64,000 bases of DNA, taken from NCBI RefSeq assembly GCF_011759705.1, contig NZ_JAAOZF010000002.1, positions 620,001 through 684,000 of the forward strand, in the 5' to 3' direction. Both the position numbers and the translations under genes were made by a program. The notes under the pieces were generated by a model. The model made no database searches, was not told the origin of the DNA, and worked only from the letters and a program-made list of their open reading frames with translations. Below are positions 1 through 8,178 of the stretch, in pieces (the first letter of the stretch is position 1; each line of letters opens with the position of its first letter). The stretch comes from Microbacterium ulmi (GTDB lineage Bacteria; Actinomycetota; Actinomycetes; Actinomycetales; Microbacteriaceae).

Positions 1-46
1 GTGGTGGGCCTCCGCGACGGCGTGAGCCGTTCGCGGATCGCAGAGC
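1..46. other. window edge, no gene supported
   Basis: This short stretch lies downstream of the thiL stop codon. One minus-strand frame stays open to the window edge and could be the start of the next leftward gene, but 46 bases are too few to identify anything. Confidence 0.3.
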
Positions 47-1030
47 TCAGCCGCGGCCTGCGTCCCAGTCCCGGTACGGGTCCCAGCCGTCACGGCCGCC
101 GTGGGGCCGTCCGTCGATCGTCACGGCGTGTGGTCCGCGCGCGACGACCGCGCCGATCGCGCGGAACCCCTCCGGGAGAGCCGCGCCCGCGGGGAAGGTC
201 GCGAGCAGCGCGTGGTCCTCTCCCCCGCTCAGGGCCGCCTCGTCGAGTCCCCCCGCGAACGCGATCGTGACTCCGGATGCCGCGGCCATCCGCGTCGCGT
301 CGAGCACGAGGCCGTCCGAGACGTCCATGAGCGCCGTGGCACCCGCATCCGCCGCGACGACGCCGAGGGCGATCGGCGGGCGCGGTCGGAGCTGGGCCGC
401 GAGGTCCGCCGCCTCGGCGGGGCTGAGGGTCGCGTCATCGACGGGAAGGGGCGTGCCCGCGGCATCCCGGAACCGCCCGAACAGCAGCGCGAGACCGCGG
501 CCCGCCGCGCCGAGCTCGCCGGCGACGGCGACGACGTCGCCTGCCCGCGCGCCCGAGCGAAGGACGGGCGCGCGCCCGTCGAGCGAGCCGAGCGCGGTGA
601 CGGCGATCGTGAGCGTGTCGGACACCGTGAGGTCGCCGCCCTCGACGGCGCAGCCGGGTGCGAGGGTCGCACATGCGGCGCGCAGCCCCTCCGCGACTCC
701 GTCGACGACCGAGAGGCGCGTGTCGTCCGGCATCGCGAGCGCGACGAGCAGGGCTGTCGGCCGCGCACCCATCGCCGCGATGTCGGACAGGTTGACGGCG
801 GCGGCCTTCCAGCCGAGGTCGAACGGCGTCGACCACGCGAGGCGGAAGTCCGGCCCGTGCACGAGCGTGTCGGTCGTCGCGACGACGCGGCCGTCGGGGG
901 CCGACAGGACCGCGGCATCGTCGCCGGGCCCGACGAGAGCCGCCGACGGTCCGAGGCGATCCAGGATGCGCCGCAGGATCGCGCCCTCGGACACCTCGCC
1001 CACGGTCTGTTCGGACGCGGCGGAGGTCAT
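47..1030 (-). CDS. thiL: thiamine-monophosphate kinase ThiL
   Basis: Phosphorylates thiamine monophosphate to thiamine diphosphate with ATP, the last step of cofactor synthesis, in the cytosol. The 327-residue product has the family's usual length and the AIR synthase-like fold. Visible marks are the early metal-binding acidic stretch GPGDDAAVL, the conserved DTLVHGPDF and AAVNLSDIAAMGA, the EGGDLTVSD motif mid-protein, and MDVSDGLVLDA in the C-terminal half. The ATG at 1030 lies 43 bp from the divergent DUF3515 gene, so the two share a short promoter region. Recognition rests on the motifs and is firm. Confidence 0.93.
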   Translation of the reverse strand: MTSAASEQTVGEVSEGAILRRILDRLGPSAALVGPGDDAAVLSAPDGRVVATTDTLVHGPDFRLAWSTPFDLGWKAAAVNLSDIAAMGARPTALLVALAMPDDTRLSVVDGVAEGLRAACATLAPGCAVEGGDLTVSDTLTIAVTALGSLDGRAPVLRSGARAGDVVAVAGELGAAGRGLALLFGRFRDAAGTPLPVDDATLSPAEAADLAAQLRPRPPIALGVVAADAGATALMDVSDGLVLDATRMAAASGVTIAFAGGLDEAALSGGEDHALLATFPAGAALPEGFRAIGAVVARGPHAVTIDGRPHGGRDGWDPYRDWDAGRG

Positions 1031-1073
1031 CGTTCCACGCTAGCGCGCCGAGCCGAGCGATTAGCCTGGAAGG

Positions 1074-1541
1074 GTGACCCGCAGAGCCCTTGCCGCCGTC
1101 CTCTCCCTGGCAGGAGCCCTGACCCTGGCGGGATGCGCCTCCACCGTGTCGCTCACCCCCGCCGAGGGGGCGAACGACCCCGCATGCGCGGATGTCACCG
1201 TGCGCCTCCCCGACTCCGTCGACGGGCAGCAGCGGCGGTGGACGGACGCGCAGGCGACCGGCGCGTGGGGGAACCCGGCATCCGTCATCCTGACGTGCGG
1301 ACTCGACACGCCGGGCCCCTCGACCCTCCCGTGCGAGACGGCGGGAGGGGTCGACTGGCTCATGGACGACGCCGACGCCCCCCGGTATCGTTTCACGTCG
1401 TTCGGCCGGACGCCGGCGGTCGAGGTCTACCTGAACTACGACGTCGTGAGCGCGCGCGAGGTGCTCGACCAGCTCGGCCTCGCCGTCGGCAGGCTCCCCG
1501 CGACCGGTGCCGTCTGCACGGACCGTCCCATCGACGAGTAG
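1074..1541 (+). CDS. DUF3515 family lipoprotein
   Basis: Predicted secreted lipoprotein of 155 residues, function unknown. It begins with a GTG, a short basic n-region, a hydrophobic stretch and the lipobox LAGC, so Cys21 should be lipid-modified and the rest anchored outside the membrane. The body matches the small DUF3515 family, in which a pair of Cys residues recurs (here CADV and LTCGL, plus CETAGG and VCTDR). Genes of this family commonly sit beside ddl and thiL in Actinobacteria, as here: thiL is divergent 43 bp away and ddl converges 45 bp downstream. The gene context hints at an envelope role, but that is inference. Confidence 0.85.
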   Translation: MTRRALAAVLSLAGALTLAGCASTVSLTPAEGANDPACADVTVRLPDSVDGQQRRWTDAQATGAWGNPASVILTCGLDTPGPSTLPCETAGGVDWLMDDADAPRYRFTSFGRTPAVEVYLNYDVVSAREVLDQLGLAVGRLPATGAVCTDRPIDE

Positions 1542-1586
1542 CCGGTGCGCCGCGCGATCGAGCCGCTACGCGGGGCGATCGAGGAG

Positions 1587-2675
1587 CTACGCCGTGGGAT
1601 CGAGCGCAGCCTCGACGAGCTCCGAGATGAGATCGGGATACGACATCCCCGACGCGATCCAGCACTTGGGGAACATCGAGATCGGCGTGAAGCCCGGCAT
1701 CGTGTTGACCTCGTTGACGTAGAACTCGGTGCCCGTGAAGAAGAAGTCGACGCGTGCGAGGCCCTCTCCGCCGACGGCCTCGAACGCGCGCGCCGCGATG
1801 CGCTGCATCTCGGCGAGCTCGCCCTCGCGCAGATCTGCGGGGCACACGAGCTCGATGCCGGGCGCATCGAGGTACTTCGCCTCGAAGTCGTAGAAGTCGC
1901 GGCCGGTCACGACGATCTCGCCCGCGAGGCTCACGCGCGGCAGGCCGCCGTCGCGCCCGGGGAGCACACCGCACTCCACTTCGCGGCCGACGATCGCCTG
2001 CTCGACGAGCACCGCGGTGTCCTCTGCGAACGCCGTCTCGAGCGCGGCGTCGAGCTCGTCCCACGCCGAGACCTTCGAGACGCCGACGCTCGAGCCGGCG
2101 CGGGCGGGCTTGACGAACACGGGGAGCCCGAGGGAGCGGAGCTGCTGCTCCCAGCGACTCCGATCGCGCGTCCGCTCGGCGCGCGTGATCCGCACCCACG
2201 GGACGACCGGGACTCCGGCGGCCTTCAGGACGCTCTTGGTGGTGTGCTTGTCCATGCCTATCGCCGACATGAGCACGCCCGCGCCCACGTACGGGAGGTC
2301 GAGCAGCTCGAGGAAGCCCTGGATCGTGCCGTCCTCGCCGAAGCGGCCGTGCAGGATCGGGAACACGACGTCGACGTCGCCGAGGGAGTGCTCGCCCGCG
2401 GCATCGCGCACCTTCAGCTCGCGCGAGCGGGCCGAGTCGGGCCAGACGATGCGGGTGCCGTTGTCGACGACCTCGGGGAGCCGGCCCGCGTCGAGGGCGA
2501 ACTTGCCGGGGTCGTCGTCCTCGAGGACGTAGGCCCCGTCCCGCGTGATGCCGATCGGGATCACGCGATACCGGTCGCGATCAATCGCGCGGAGGACGCC
2601 GCCCGCCGTCGCGGAACTGATCGAGTGTTCGCTGGAGCGACCTCCAAAGAGCACCACCACCGCCGGCTTGTCCAT
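1587..2675 (-). CDS. ddl: D-alanine--D-alanine ligase
   Basis: ATP-grasp enzyme joining two D-alanines into the dipeptide that MurF adds to the peptidoglycan precursor. The 362 residues start with the conserved VVVLFGGRSSEH and include the GRFGEDGTIQGFLELL substrate region, the KPARAGSSVGVSKV ATP loop and the C-terminal FFFTGTEFYVNEVNTMPGF metal site. The ATG at 2675 is fixed by that conserved N-terminus and lies inside the end of gpsA, with which it overlaps by 95 bp. It is the last gene of a leftward murA-plsC-gpsA-ddl run, so three envelope-precursor steps appear to be co-transcribed. Confidence 0.95.
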   Translation of the reverse strand: MDKPAVVVLFGGRSSEHSISSATAGGVLRAIDRDRYRVIPIGITRDGAYVLEDDDPGKFALDAGRLPEVVDNGTRIVWPDSARSRELKVRDAAGEHSLGDVDVVFPILHGRFGEDGTIQGFLELLDLPYVGAGVLMSAIGMDKHTTKSVLKAAGVPVVPWVRITRAERTRDRSRWEQQLRSLGLPVFVKPARAGSSVGVSKVSAWDELDAALETAFAEDTAVLVEQAIVGREVECGVLPGRDGGLPRVSLAGEIVVTGRDFYDFEAKYLDAPGIELVCPADLREGELAEMQRIAARAFEAVGGEGLARVDFFFTGTEFYVNEVNTMPGFTPISMFPKCWIASGMSYPDLISELVEAALDPTA

Positions 2676-3705
2676 TGTGCGTCCTCTCGCCCTTCGGGCT
2701 GTCGTCGTCGGTCGTCAGGTGCGGCGCGATGTCGCGCGGGTTCATCGTGCCGTCGAGCACGCGCTTGACCTGCTCGACGATCGGCATCTCGATGCCGGCC
2801 TCCTTCGCGAGCTGGAGCACGGGCGCGACGGAGGCGAGGCCCTCCGCCGTCTGGTTCATCTGCTTGATGACGTCTTGAAAGCTGTATCCCTGGCCGAGCA
2901 GGCGGCCCGCCGTGTTGTTGCGGCTGAGCGGCGACTGGCATGTCGCGATGAGGTCGCCGAGGCCCGCGAGACCCTGCAGCGTCTCGTGCTGCGCGCCGCG
3001 CGCGACCGCGAAGTCCGTCATCTCGACGAGCCCCCGCGTGATGATCGAGGCCTTCGTGTTCTCGCCGTAGCCGACTCCGTCGACGATGCCGATCGCGACG
3101 GCGATGAGGTTCTTGAGGACGCCGCCGAACTCCGTGCCGATGACGTCGGTATTGACGAACGTGCGGAAGTACCGGTTGCGCGCACGCCGGGCGACGGCAT
3201 CCGCCGTCTCCTGGCTCGTCGAGGAGATGACGGCCGCCGTGGGCTGCTCGCGGGCGATCTCGAGCGCGAGGTTGGGACCGGAGGCGACGGCGATCCTCGA
3301 CGGCTCGCAGTGCAGCTCCTGCTCGATGACCTGGCTCATGCGCAGCCCCGTCCGGCGCTCGACGCCCTTCATGAGCGACACGATCGGCACGTCCGACCTC
3401 GCCACGAGCGGCCGCACGGCCTTGAGGTTCTGGCGCAGAGCCTGGCTCGGGATCGAGAGGTAGACCTGCTCGGCGCCGTCGAGCGCCTCCGACAGGTGGT
3501 GCGTCGCCGCCATCTCACGAGGGAGGTTGATGCCGGGGAGGTACTCGCTGTTGCGCTTGGCCTCGTTGATCTCGTTCGCGAGCTCGGGGCGCCGGGCCCA
3601 CATCGTGACGTGGGCGCCTCCGTCGGCGAGGATCTTGCCGAACGTCGTGCCCCAGCTCCCGGCCCCGATGACGGTGACGCGGGGAAGATCCTGCCTACGG
3701 CTCAA
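2581..3705 (-). CDS. gpsA: glycerol-3-phosphate dehydrogenase (NAD(P)+)
   Basis: Reduces dihydroxyacetone phosphate to sn-glycerol-3-phosphate, the backbone of phospholipids. The Rossmann motif GAGSWGTTFG is near the N-terminus, and LKNLIAVAIGI and GLAGLGDLIATC are typical of the catalytic domain. The start is a TTG at 3705 preceded by an AGAAGGAG ribosome site; it overlaps the plsC stop by 11 bp. At 374 residues it is longer than most GpsA proteins (about 330-345). The extra C-terminal 30 or so residues, rich in Gly and Arg, come from reading through the first 95 bp of ddl in another frame and are probably not part of the conserved fold. Confidence 0.92.
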   Translation of the reverse strand: MSRRQDLPRVTVIGAGSWGTTFGKILADGGAHVTMWARRPELANEINEAKRNSEYLPGINLPREMAATHHLSEALDGAEQVYLSIPSQALRQNLKAVRPLVARSDVPIVSLMKGVERRTGLRMSQVIEQELHCEPSRIAVASGPNLALEIAREQPTAAVISSTSQETADAVARRARNRYFRTFVNTDVIGTEFGGVLKNLIAVAIGIVDGVGYGENTKASIITRGLVEMTDFAVARGAQHETLQGLAGLGDLIATCQSPLSRNNTAGRLLGQGYSFQDVIKQMNQTAEGLASVAPVLQLAKEAGIEMPIVEQVKRVLDGTMNPRDIAPHLTTDDDSPKGERTHNGQAGGGGALWRSLQRTLDQFRDGGRRPPRD

Positions 3706-4456
3706 GGCGCCCCGTCTCCTTCTGACCGTGCTCGGCCGGGTTCCACCGCTGCGCGGGAGCGGGGAGTCCGCGCAGCTCGCCCTGCAGCTGCGCTATGCGC
3801 GCCATGAGCACGTCGGTCGCCTCCACGAGCACCGACGGGTGCTGGCGCTCGCGGAACGCCGACAGATCGACCGGCTCGCCGACGAGCACCCTCACGCGCT
3901 TGCGGGGCGGCCACAGGCTCAGCTTCCCGTAGCGGGGCAGGATGGCCTGCGTGCCCCAGTGCGCGAGCGGGATGAGCGGGATGTCGCCGGCCAGCGCGAG
4001 CCGGACTGCGCCGGTCTTGCCGCGCATCGGCCAGAGGTCGGGGTCGCGCGTGAGCGAGCCCTCGGGATAGACGATGACGCCGCGACCGTGCTCGACGAGC
4101 TGCTCCGCCGTCTCGATCGTCTGCTTCGCCGCCGTCGCAGAGGCGGCACGGGCCACGGGGACCATGCCCGTCGCGCGCAGCGCGGCGCCCAGCACGGGCA
4201 CGCGGAAGAGGCTCTCCTTCGCCATGAACCGCGGCGCGCGCCCGAGCCGCCACGTGGCGACCGCGACGATCAGGGGGTCGAACTCGCTGTCGTGGCTCGG
4301 GGCGAGCACGTAGGCGCCCTCCCGCGGGAGGTTCTCGCCGCCCTCGATCTCGATCCTCGCGATGAGGCCCACGAGCGGCACGACGATCGCGGCGAGCGGC
4401 CAGAACGCGCTCGGCTTGGTCTTCTCGCGCGAGGCACGCGGCTGTGATGCTGCCAC
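3695..4456 (-). CDS. plsC: 1-acyl-sn-glycerol-3-phosphate acyltransferase (PlsC family)
   Basis: Membrane-associated acyltransferase that likely makes phosphatidic acid from lysophosphatidic acid. The catalytic HX4D motif is present as HDSEFD (residues 55-60), and VIVYPEGSLTRDP supplies the later EGS motif. A hydrophobic segment at residues 18-33 could anchor it. The frame is open far upstream, but that part lies antisense within murA; I place the start at the GTG 4456, 5 bp after the murA stop, giving 253 residues. It overlaps gpsA by 11 bp, so the two products of phospholipid synthesis are translationally linked. The exact start has no strong ribosome site and is less certain than the identity. 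Confidence 0.88.
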   Translation of the reverse strand: MAASQPRASREKTKPSAFWPLAAIVVPLVGLIARIEIEGGENLPREGAYVLAPSHDSEFDPLIVAVATWRLGRAPRFMAKESLFRVPVLGAALRATGMVPVARAASATAAKQTIETAEQLVEHGRGVIVYPEGSLTRDPDLWPMRGKTGAVRLALAGDIPLIPLAHWGTQAILPRYGKLSLWPPRKRVRVLVGEPVDLSAFRERQHPSVLVEATDVLMARIAQLQGELRGLPAPAQRWNPAEHGQKETGRLEP

Positions 4457-4461
4457 GGGCG

Positions 4462-5832
4462 CTATCCGACGACGTCGAAGTCGGCGCCGAGCGCGTCGAG
4501 CTTCGTGAAGAGCTTCTCGTATCCACGGCGGATGATGCCGACGTTGCGGACGACGGACTCCCCCTCGGCCGCGAGCGCGGCGATGAGGTAGCTGTAGCCG
4601 CCGCGCAGGTCGGGCACGACGACGTCGGCGCCGTGGAGCGGCGTCGGTCCGTTGATGACGGCGGCCTGCTCGAGGGCGCGCCGCGGCACGCGCCGGCCCT
4701 CCGTGTCGAGCCCGTGCGGGTGAACGACGATGTCGGCGCCCATCTGGACGAGCGCGGTCGTGAACCCGAGGCGGTTCTCGTACACGGTCTCGTGGACGAT
4801 GGACTCGCCCTCCGCCTGCGTCAGCGCGACGATGAGGGGCTGCTGCCAGTCGGTCATGAAGCCCGGGTGCACGTCGGTCTCGACGACGACGGGCTTGAGG
4901 ACTCCCCCGCGGCGGAACTGAATGCCGTCCTCGCGCACGTCGAACCACCCGCCGGCCTTGCGGAAGACGTTGAGGAAGGTCAGCATCTCCTGCTGCCGCG
5001 CGCCGCCGACGAAGATGTCGCCGTCGGTCGCGAGTGCCGCGCACGCCCACGAGGCCGCCTCGTTGCGGTCGAAGATGCTCCGGTGGTCGTAGCCGCGCAG
5101 CGAGTCGACCCCCTCGATGAGGATGACGCGGTTGGGCTCGTACGAGATGATGGCGCCCATCTTCTGCAGCACGGCGATGAGATCCATGATCTCGGGCTCG
5201 ATCGCGGCATTGCGCAGCTCTGTCACGCCCTCGGCCTTCACGGCCGTCAGCAGCACCTGCTCGGTGGCGCCGACGCTCGGGTACGGCAGCTCGATGTTCG
5301 CGCCGTGCAGCCCGTTGGGCGCCGTGATCCGGATGCCTTCGTAGCTCTTGTCGACGATCGCGCCGAACGCGCGCAGCGCGTCCATGTGGAAGTTGATCGG
5401 CCGGTCGCCGATGCGGCATCCGCCGAGGTCGGGGATGAGCGCTTCGCCCAGCAGGTGCAGGAGCGGGCCGCAGAAGAGGATCGGGATGCGGGAGGCCCCG
5501 GCATGCGCGTCGATCTCCTCGAAGTGCGCCGCGACGGCGCCGCTCGGGTCGAACGTCAGCGAGCCGGGCTCGTCGCCCGCCTCGACCACCACGCCGTGCA
5601 CCTCGAGCAGCGACTTCACGACCTGCACGTCGCTGATGTCCGGGACGTCGCGCAGGATGCTCGCCGTCTCGCCGAGGAGCGCGGCGACCATGGCCTTCGT
5701 CGCGAGGTTCTTCGCCCCCTTGACCTCCACGCGACCCGTCAGCGGTCGCCCTCCGCGGATCCGGATGACCTCTCCGGCCATTTCCCGATCTCCTGACTTC
5801 GGGTTCGCCGAGTCGCTGAGGAGTGTCTTCAT
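4462..5832 (-). CDS. murA: UDP-N-acetylglucosamine 1-carboxyvinyltransferase MurA
   Basis: First committed step of peptidoglycan synthesis: transfer of enolpyruvate from PEP to UDP-GlcNAc. The 456 residues show the two-fold EPSP-synthase fold, with VKGAKNLATKAM near the N-terminus and the flexible loop GGCRIGDRP, whose Cys139 is the catalytic residue targeted by fosfomycin in this family. The ATG at 5832 adds about 18 residues before the conserved GEVIRIRGG; a GAGG ribosome site lies just upstream, so I keep it. It follows leuD after 73 bp and leads plsC-gpsA-ddl, so leucine synthesis, cell wall and phospholipid genes may share transcripts. Confidence 0.95.
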   Translation of the reverse strand: MKTLLSDSANPKSGDREMAGEVIRIRGGRPLTGRVEVKGAKNLATKAMVAALLGETASILRDVPDISDVQVVKSLLEVHGVVVEAGDEPGSLTFDPSGAVAAHFEEIDAHAGASRIPILFCGPLLHLLGEALIPDLGGCRIGDRPINFHMDALRAFGAIVDKSYEGIRITAPNGLHGANIELPYPSVGATEQVLLTAVKAEGVTELRNAAIEPEIMDLIAVLQKMGAIISYEPNRVILIEGVDSLRGYDHRSIFDRNEAASWACAALATDGDIFVGGARQQEMLTFLNVFRKAGGWFDVREDGIQFRRGGVLKPVVVETDVHPGFMTDWQQPLIVALTQAEGESIVHETVYENRLGFTTALVQMGADIVVHPHGLDTEGRRVPRRALEQAAVINGPTPLHGADVVVPDLRGGYSYLIAALAAEGESVVRNVGIIRRGYEKLFTKLDALGADFDVVG

Positions 5833-5905
5833 CCGGTGGACCTCACTTGTGTGTCGAGGGGGCAGTCTGTCGGGGGTGGCCGCCCTGGTGGGGCGGCGCC
5901 CTGGC

Positions 5906-6502
5906 TTACGGAACAGGAGTGGTCCGCGGCCGCCATGCCTCGCGGCGAGCCTCGAACTGCGCGATCGCTTCTTCGTTGCGCAGCGTGAGCCCGATGTCGT
6001 CGAGCCCTTCGAGAAGCCGCCACCTAGTGTAGTCGTCGATGTCGAAGGCGACCCGGAGCGCGCCGACGACGACCGTGCGGGACTCGAGGTCGACCGTCAT
6101 CTCGATGCCGGGCTCGGCATCCATCGCCGCCCAGATCGCCTCGAGATCCTCTTCCGACACGACGCCCGTCACGAGGCCCTGCTTGCCCGCGTTGCCGCGG
6201 AAGATGTCGGCGAACCTCGTGCTGAGGACGACCTTGAAGCCGAAGTCGCGCAGCGCCCAGACGGCGTGCTCGCGACTGGACCCCGTGCCGAAGTCGGGGC
6301 CGGCGACGAGGATGCTGGCGCCCGCGTAGACGGGCCGGTTCAGCACGAAGTCGGGGTCCTGCCGCCAGCTGGCGAAGAGCGCGTCGTCGAAGCCCGTCTT
6401 GGTGACGCGCTTGAGATAGACGGCGGGGATGATCTGGTCGGTGTCGACCGCCGAGCGCTTGAGCGGCGCAGCGATGCCGGTGTGCGTCGCGAACTTCTCC
6501 AT
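5906..6502 (-). CDS. leuD: 3-isopropylmalate dehydratase small subunit
   Basis: Small (swivel) subunit of isopropylmalate isomerase, which converts 2-isopropylmalate to 3-isopropylmalate in leucine synthesis. The 198-residue length is normal. Typical features are the N-terminal [16 protein letters not shown], the loop [17 protein letters not shown] that binds substrate, and [14 protein letters not shown]. The start ATG at 6502 is one base after the leuC stop, so the two subunits are translated together, as expected for a heterodimer. Confidence 0.96.
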   Translation of the reverse strand: MEKFATHTGIAAPLKRSAVDTDQIIPAVYLKRVTKTGFDDALFASWRQDPDFVLNRPVYAGASILVAGPDFGTGSSREHAVWALRDFGFKVVLSTRFADIFRGNAGKQGLVTGVVSEEDLEAIWAAMDAEPGIEMTVDLESRTVVVGALRVAFDIDDYTRWRLLEGLDDIGLTLRNEEAIAQFEARREAWRPRTTPVP

Positions 6503-6503
6503 G

Positions 6504-7982
6504 TCAGGCCTCCGCCCCGATCGCCGCGGGCTGCTCCAGAGACTCGAGGTCGCTCGGGCTGGAGAGCGTCCCGCGCACGGCTGTCGCGGCCGCGACGAGC
6601 GGCGAGACGAGGTGCGTGCGCCCGCCCTTGCCCTGCCGTCCCTCGAAGTTGCGGTTCGACGTCGACGCGCAGCGCTCGCCGGGTGCGAGCTGGTCGGGGT
6701 TCATTCCGAGGCACATGGAGCAGCCGGCGAACCGCCATTCCGCTCCGAACTCCGTGAAGACCTTGTCGAGCCCCTCGGCCTCGGCCTCGAGCCGCACGCG
6801 GGCCGAACCGGGCACGACCATGACGCGCACGCCCTCGGCCTTCCTGCGGCCCTTGACGATCGACGCGAAGGCGCGCAGGTCCTCGATGCGGCTGTTCGTG
6901 CACGAGCCCATGAACACGGCGTCGACGGGGACCTCCTTCAGGGGCGTCCCCGCTTCGAGGTCCATGTACTCGAGGGCCCGCTCGGCGGCTGCGCGCTCGT
7001 TGGCGTCGGCGAACGACGCGGGGTCCGGCACGACATCGCTCAGCGACACGCCCTGGCCGGGGTTCGTGCCCCACGTGACGAACGGCTCGAGCTCGTCGGC
7101 GGCGAGGAAGACCTCGGCGTCGTAGACGGCGCCCTCGTCGGACGGCAGCGTGCGCCAGTACGCGACGGCATCCTCCCAGTCCTGTCCCTTCGGCGCGTGG
7201 TCGCGGCCCTTGAGGTAGGCGAACGTCGTCTCGTCCGGGGCGACCATGCCTGCGCGCGCGCCGGCCTCGATCGACATGTTGCACATCGTCATGCGGCCCT
7301 CCATCGAAAGGGACCGGATGGCGCTTCCGCGGAACTCGAGCACGTAGCCCTGGCCGCCGTTGGTGCCGATCTTGGCGATGACGGCGAGGATGACGTCCTT
7401 CGCGGTGACGCCCGGCTTGAGCACGCCCTCGACCGTGATCGCCATCGTCTTGAAGGGCTTGAGCGGCAGGGTCTGGGTCGCGAGCACGTGCTCGACCTCG
7501 CTCGTGCCGATGCCGAACGCCATGGCGCCGAATGCGCCGTGCGTCGAGGTGTGGCTGTCGCCGCACACGACCGTGATGCCGGGCATCGTGAGGCCGAGCT
7601 GGGGGCCCACGACGTGGACGATCCCCTGCTCCTTGTCGCCGAGCGAGTGCAGGCGCACGCCGAACTCCGCGGCGTTGCGCCGGAGGGTCTCGATCTGCGT
7701 GCGGCTCGTGAGGTCGGCGATCGGCTTGTCGATGTCGAGAGTCGGGGTGTTGTGGTCCTCCGTGGCGATCGTCAGGTCGAGGCGGCGCACCGGTCGGCTC
7801 TCGGCGCGCAGGCCGTCGAACGCCTGAGGGCTCGTGACCTCATGCACGAGGTGCAGGTCGATGTAGATGAGATCGGGCTCGCCGTTCTCGCCCTTGACGA
7901 CGAGATGGTCGTCCCACACCTTCTCGGCGAGGGTGCGCGGCGTGTCGGGGATGACGGAAGCGTCGGACGTGGGGATGCTCAT
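6504..7982 (-). CDS. leuC: 3-isopropylmalate dehydratase large subunit
   Basis: Aconitase-family large subunit of isopropylmalate isomerase, carrying a [4Fe-4S] cluster. The cluster ligands are visible as Cys in FMGSCTNSR and the pair in [23 protein letters not shown] and IEAGARAG are further family marks. The reading frame opens at 8027, but the start is set at the ATG 7982: it is followed by a plausible MSIPTSDAS and preceded by a good GAGGAG ribosome site. The 492-residue product fits the family. Its 5' region holds a leader peptide and hairpin (see 8043-8111), so expression is probably controlled by leucine supply. Confidence 0.96.
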   Translation of the reverse strand: MSIPTSDASVIPDTPRTLAEKVWDDHLVVKGENGEPDLIYIDLHLVHEVTSPQAFDGLRAESRPVRRLDLTIATEDHNTPTLDIDKPIADLTSRTQIETLRRNAAEFGVRLHSLGDKEQGIVHVVGPQLGLTMPGITVVCGDSHTSTHGAFGAMAFGIGTSEVEHVLATQTLPLKPFKTMAITVEGVLKPGVTAKDVILAVIAKIGTNGGQGYVLEFRGSAIRSLSMEGRMTMCNMSIEAGARAGMVAPDETTFAYLKGRDHAPKGQDWEDAVAYWRTLPSDEGAVYDAEVFLAADELEPFVTWGTNPGQGVSLSDVVPDPASFADANERAAAERALEYMDLEAGTPLKEVPVDAVFMGSCTNSRIEDLRAFASIVKGRRKAEGVRVMVVPGSARVRLEAEAEGLDKVFTEFGAEWRFAGCSMCLGMNPDQLAPGERCASTSNRNFEGRQGKGGRTHLVSPLVAAATAVRGTLSSPSDLESLEQPAAIGAEA

Positions 7983-8042
7983 TGGTGTCGTTCTCCTCGG
8001 AAGTGGACTGCGCCCACAAGGGATCAAGCCCGCGACGAAACT

Positions 8043-8082
8043 CCGCGACGAGTGAGGCCTGGGGAACTAGGACTCGTCGCGG
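8043..8082 (-). promoter_or_regulatory. probable leucine attenuator hairpin
   Basis: A perfect 11-bp inverted repeat, CCGCGACGAGT at 8072-8082 (5' arm on the minus strand) and its complement at 8043-8053, with an 18-base loop. The 5' arm overlaps the end of the leader reading frame just after its three Leu codons. A second copy of the 3' arm core (CGTCGCGG) follows at about 8029-8038 and could pair alternatively. This layout fits ribosome-dependent attenuation; whether it acts at transcription or at translation cannot be told, because no long U-run follows. Confidence 0.6.
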
Positions 8083-8111
8083 CCGCTAAGGAGAAGGCGA
8101 GCGATCCGCAC
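8067..8111 (-). CDS. leuL: leader peptide of the leuCD operon (three tandem Leu codons)
   Basis: A 14-codon frame starting at GTG 8111 and ending TAG, reading (M)RIARLLLSGRDES. The three central codons CTT CTC CTT all encode leucine. Its first base falls about 7 nt after a TATTCT -10 box, so the transcript would be leaderless, a frequent arrangement for actinobacterial leader peptides. The stop codon lies in the loop of the following hairpin. Scarce charged tRNA-Leu would stall a ribosome on the Leu codons and cover the 5' arm of the hairpin. The peptide itself is likely only a sensor. Confidence 0.7.
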   Translation of the reverse strand: MRIARLLLSGRDES

Positions 8112-8117
8112 CTGGTC

Positions 8118-8123
8118 AGAATA
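8118..8123 (-). promoter_or_regulatory. -10 box of the leuCD leader promoter
   Basis: TATTCT on the minus strand, six bases before the GTG of the leader peptide. No good -35 element is seen at the usual distance. The same TATTCTGA string precedes the terC riboswitch at 9361-9368. Confidence 0.4.
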
Positions 8124-8178
8124 CCACCGGCTCCGGATGCCGCGGCTCAGCCGACTCCTCGCTCACCCTCCGCGAGGA

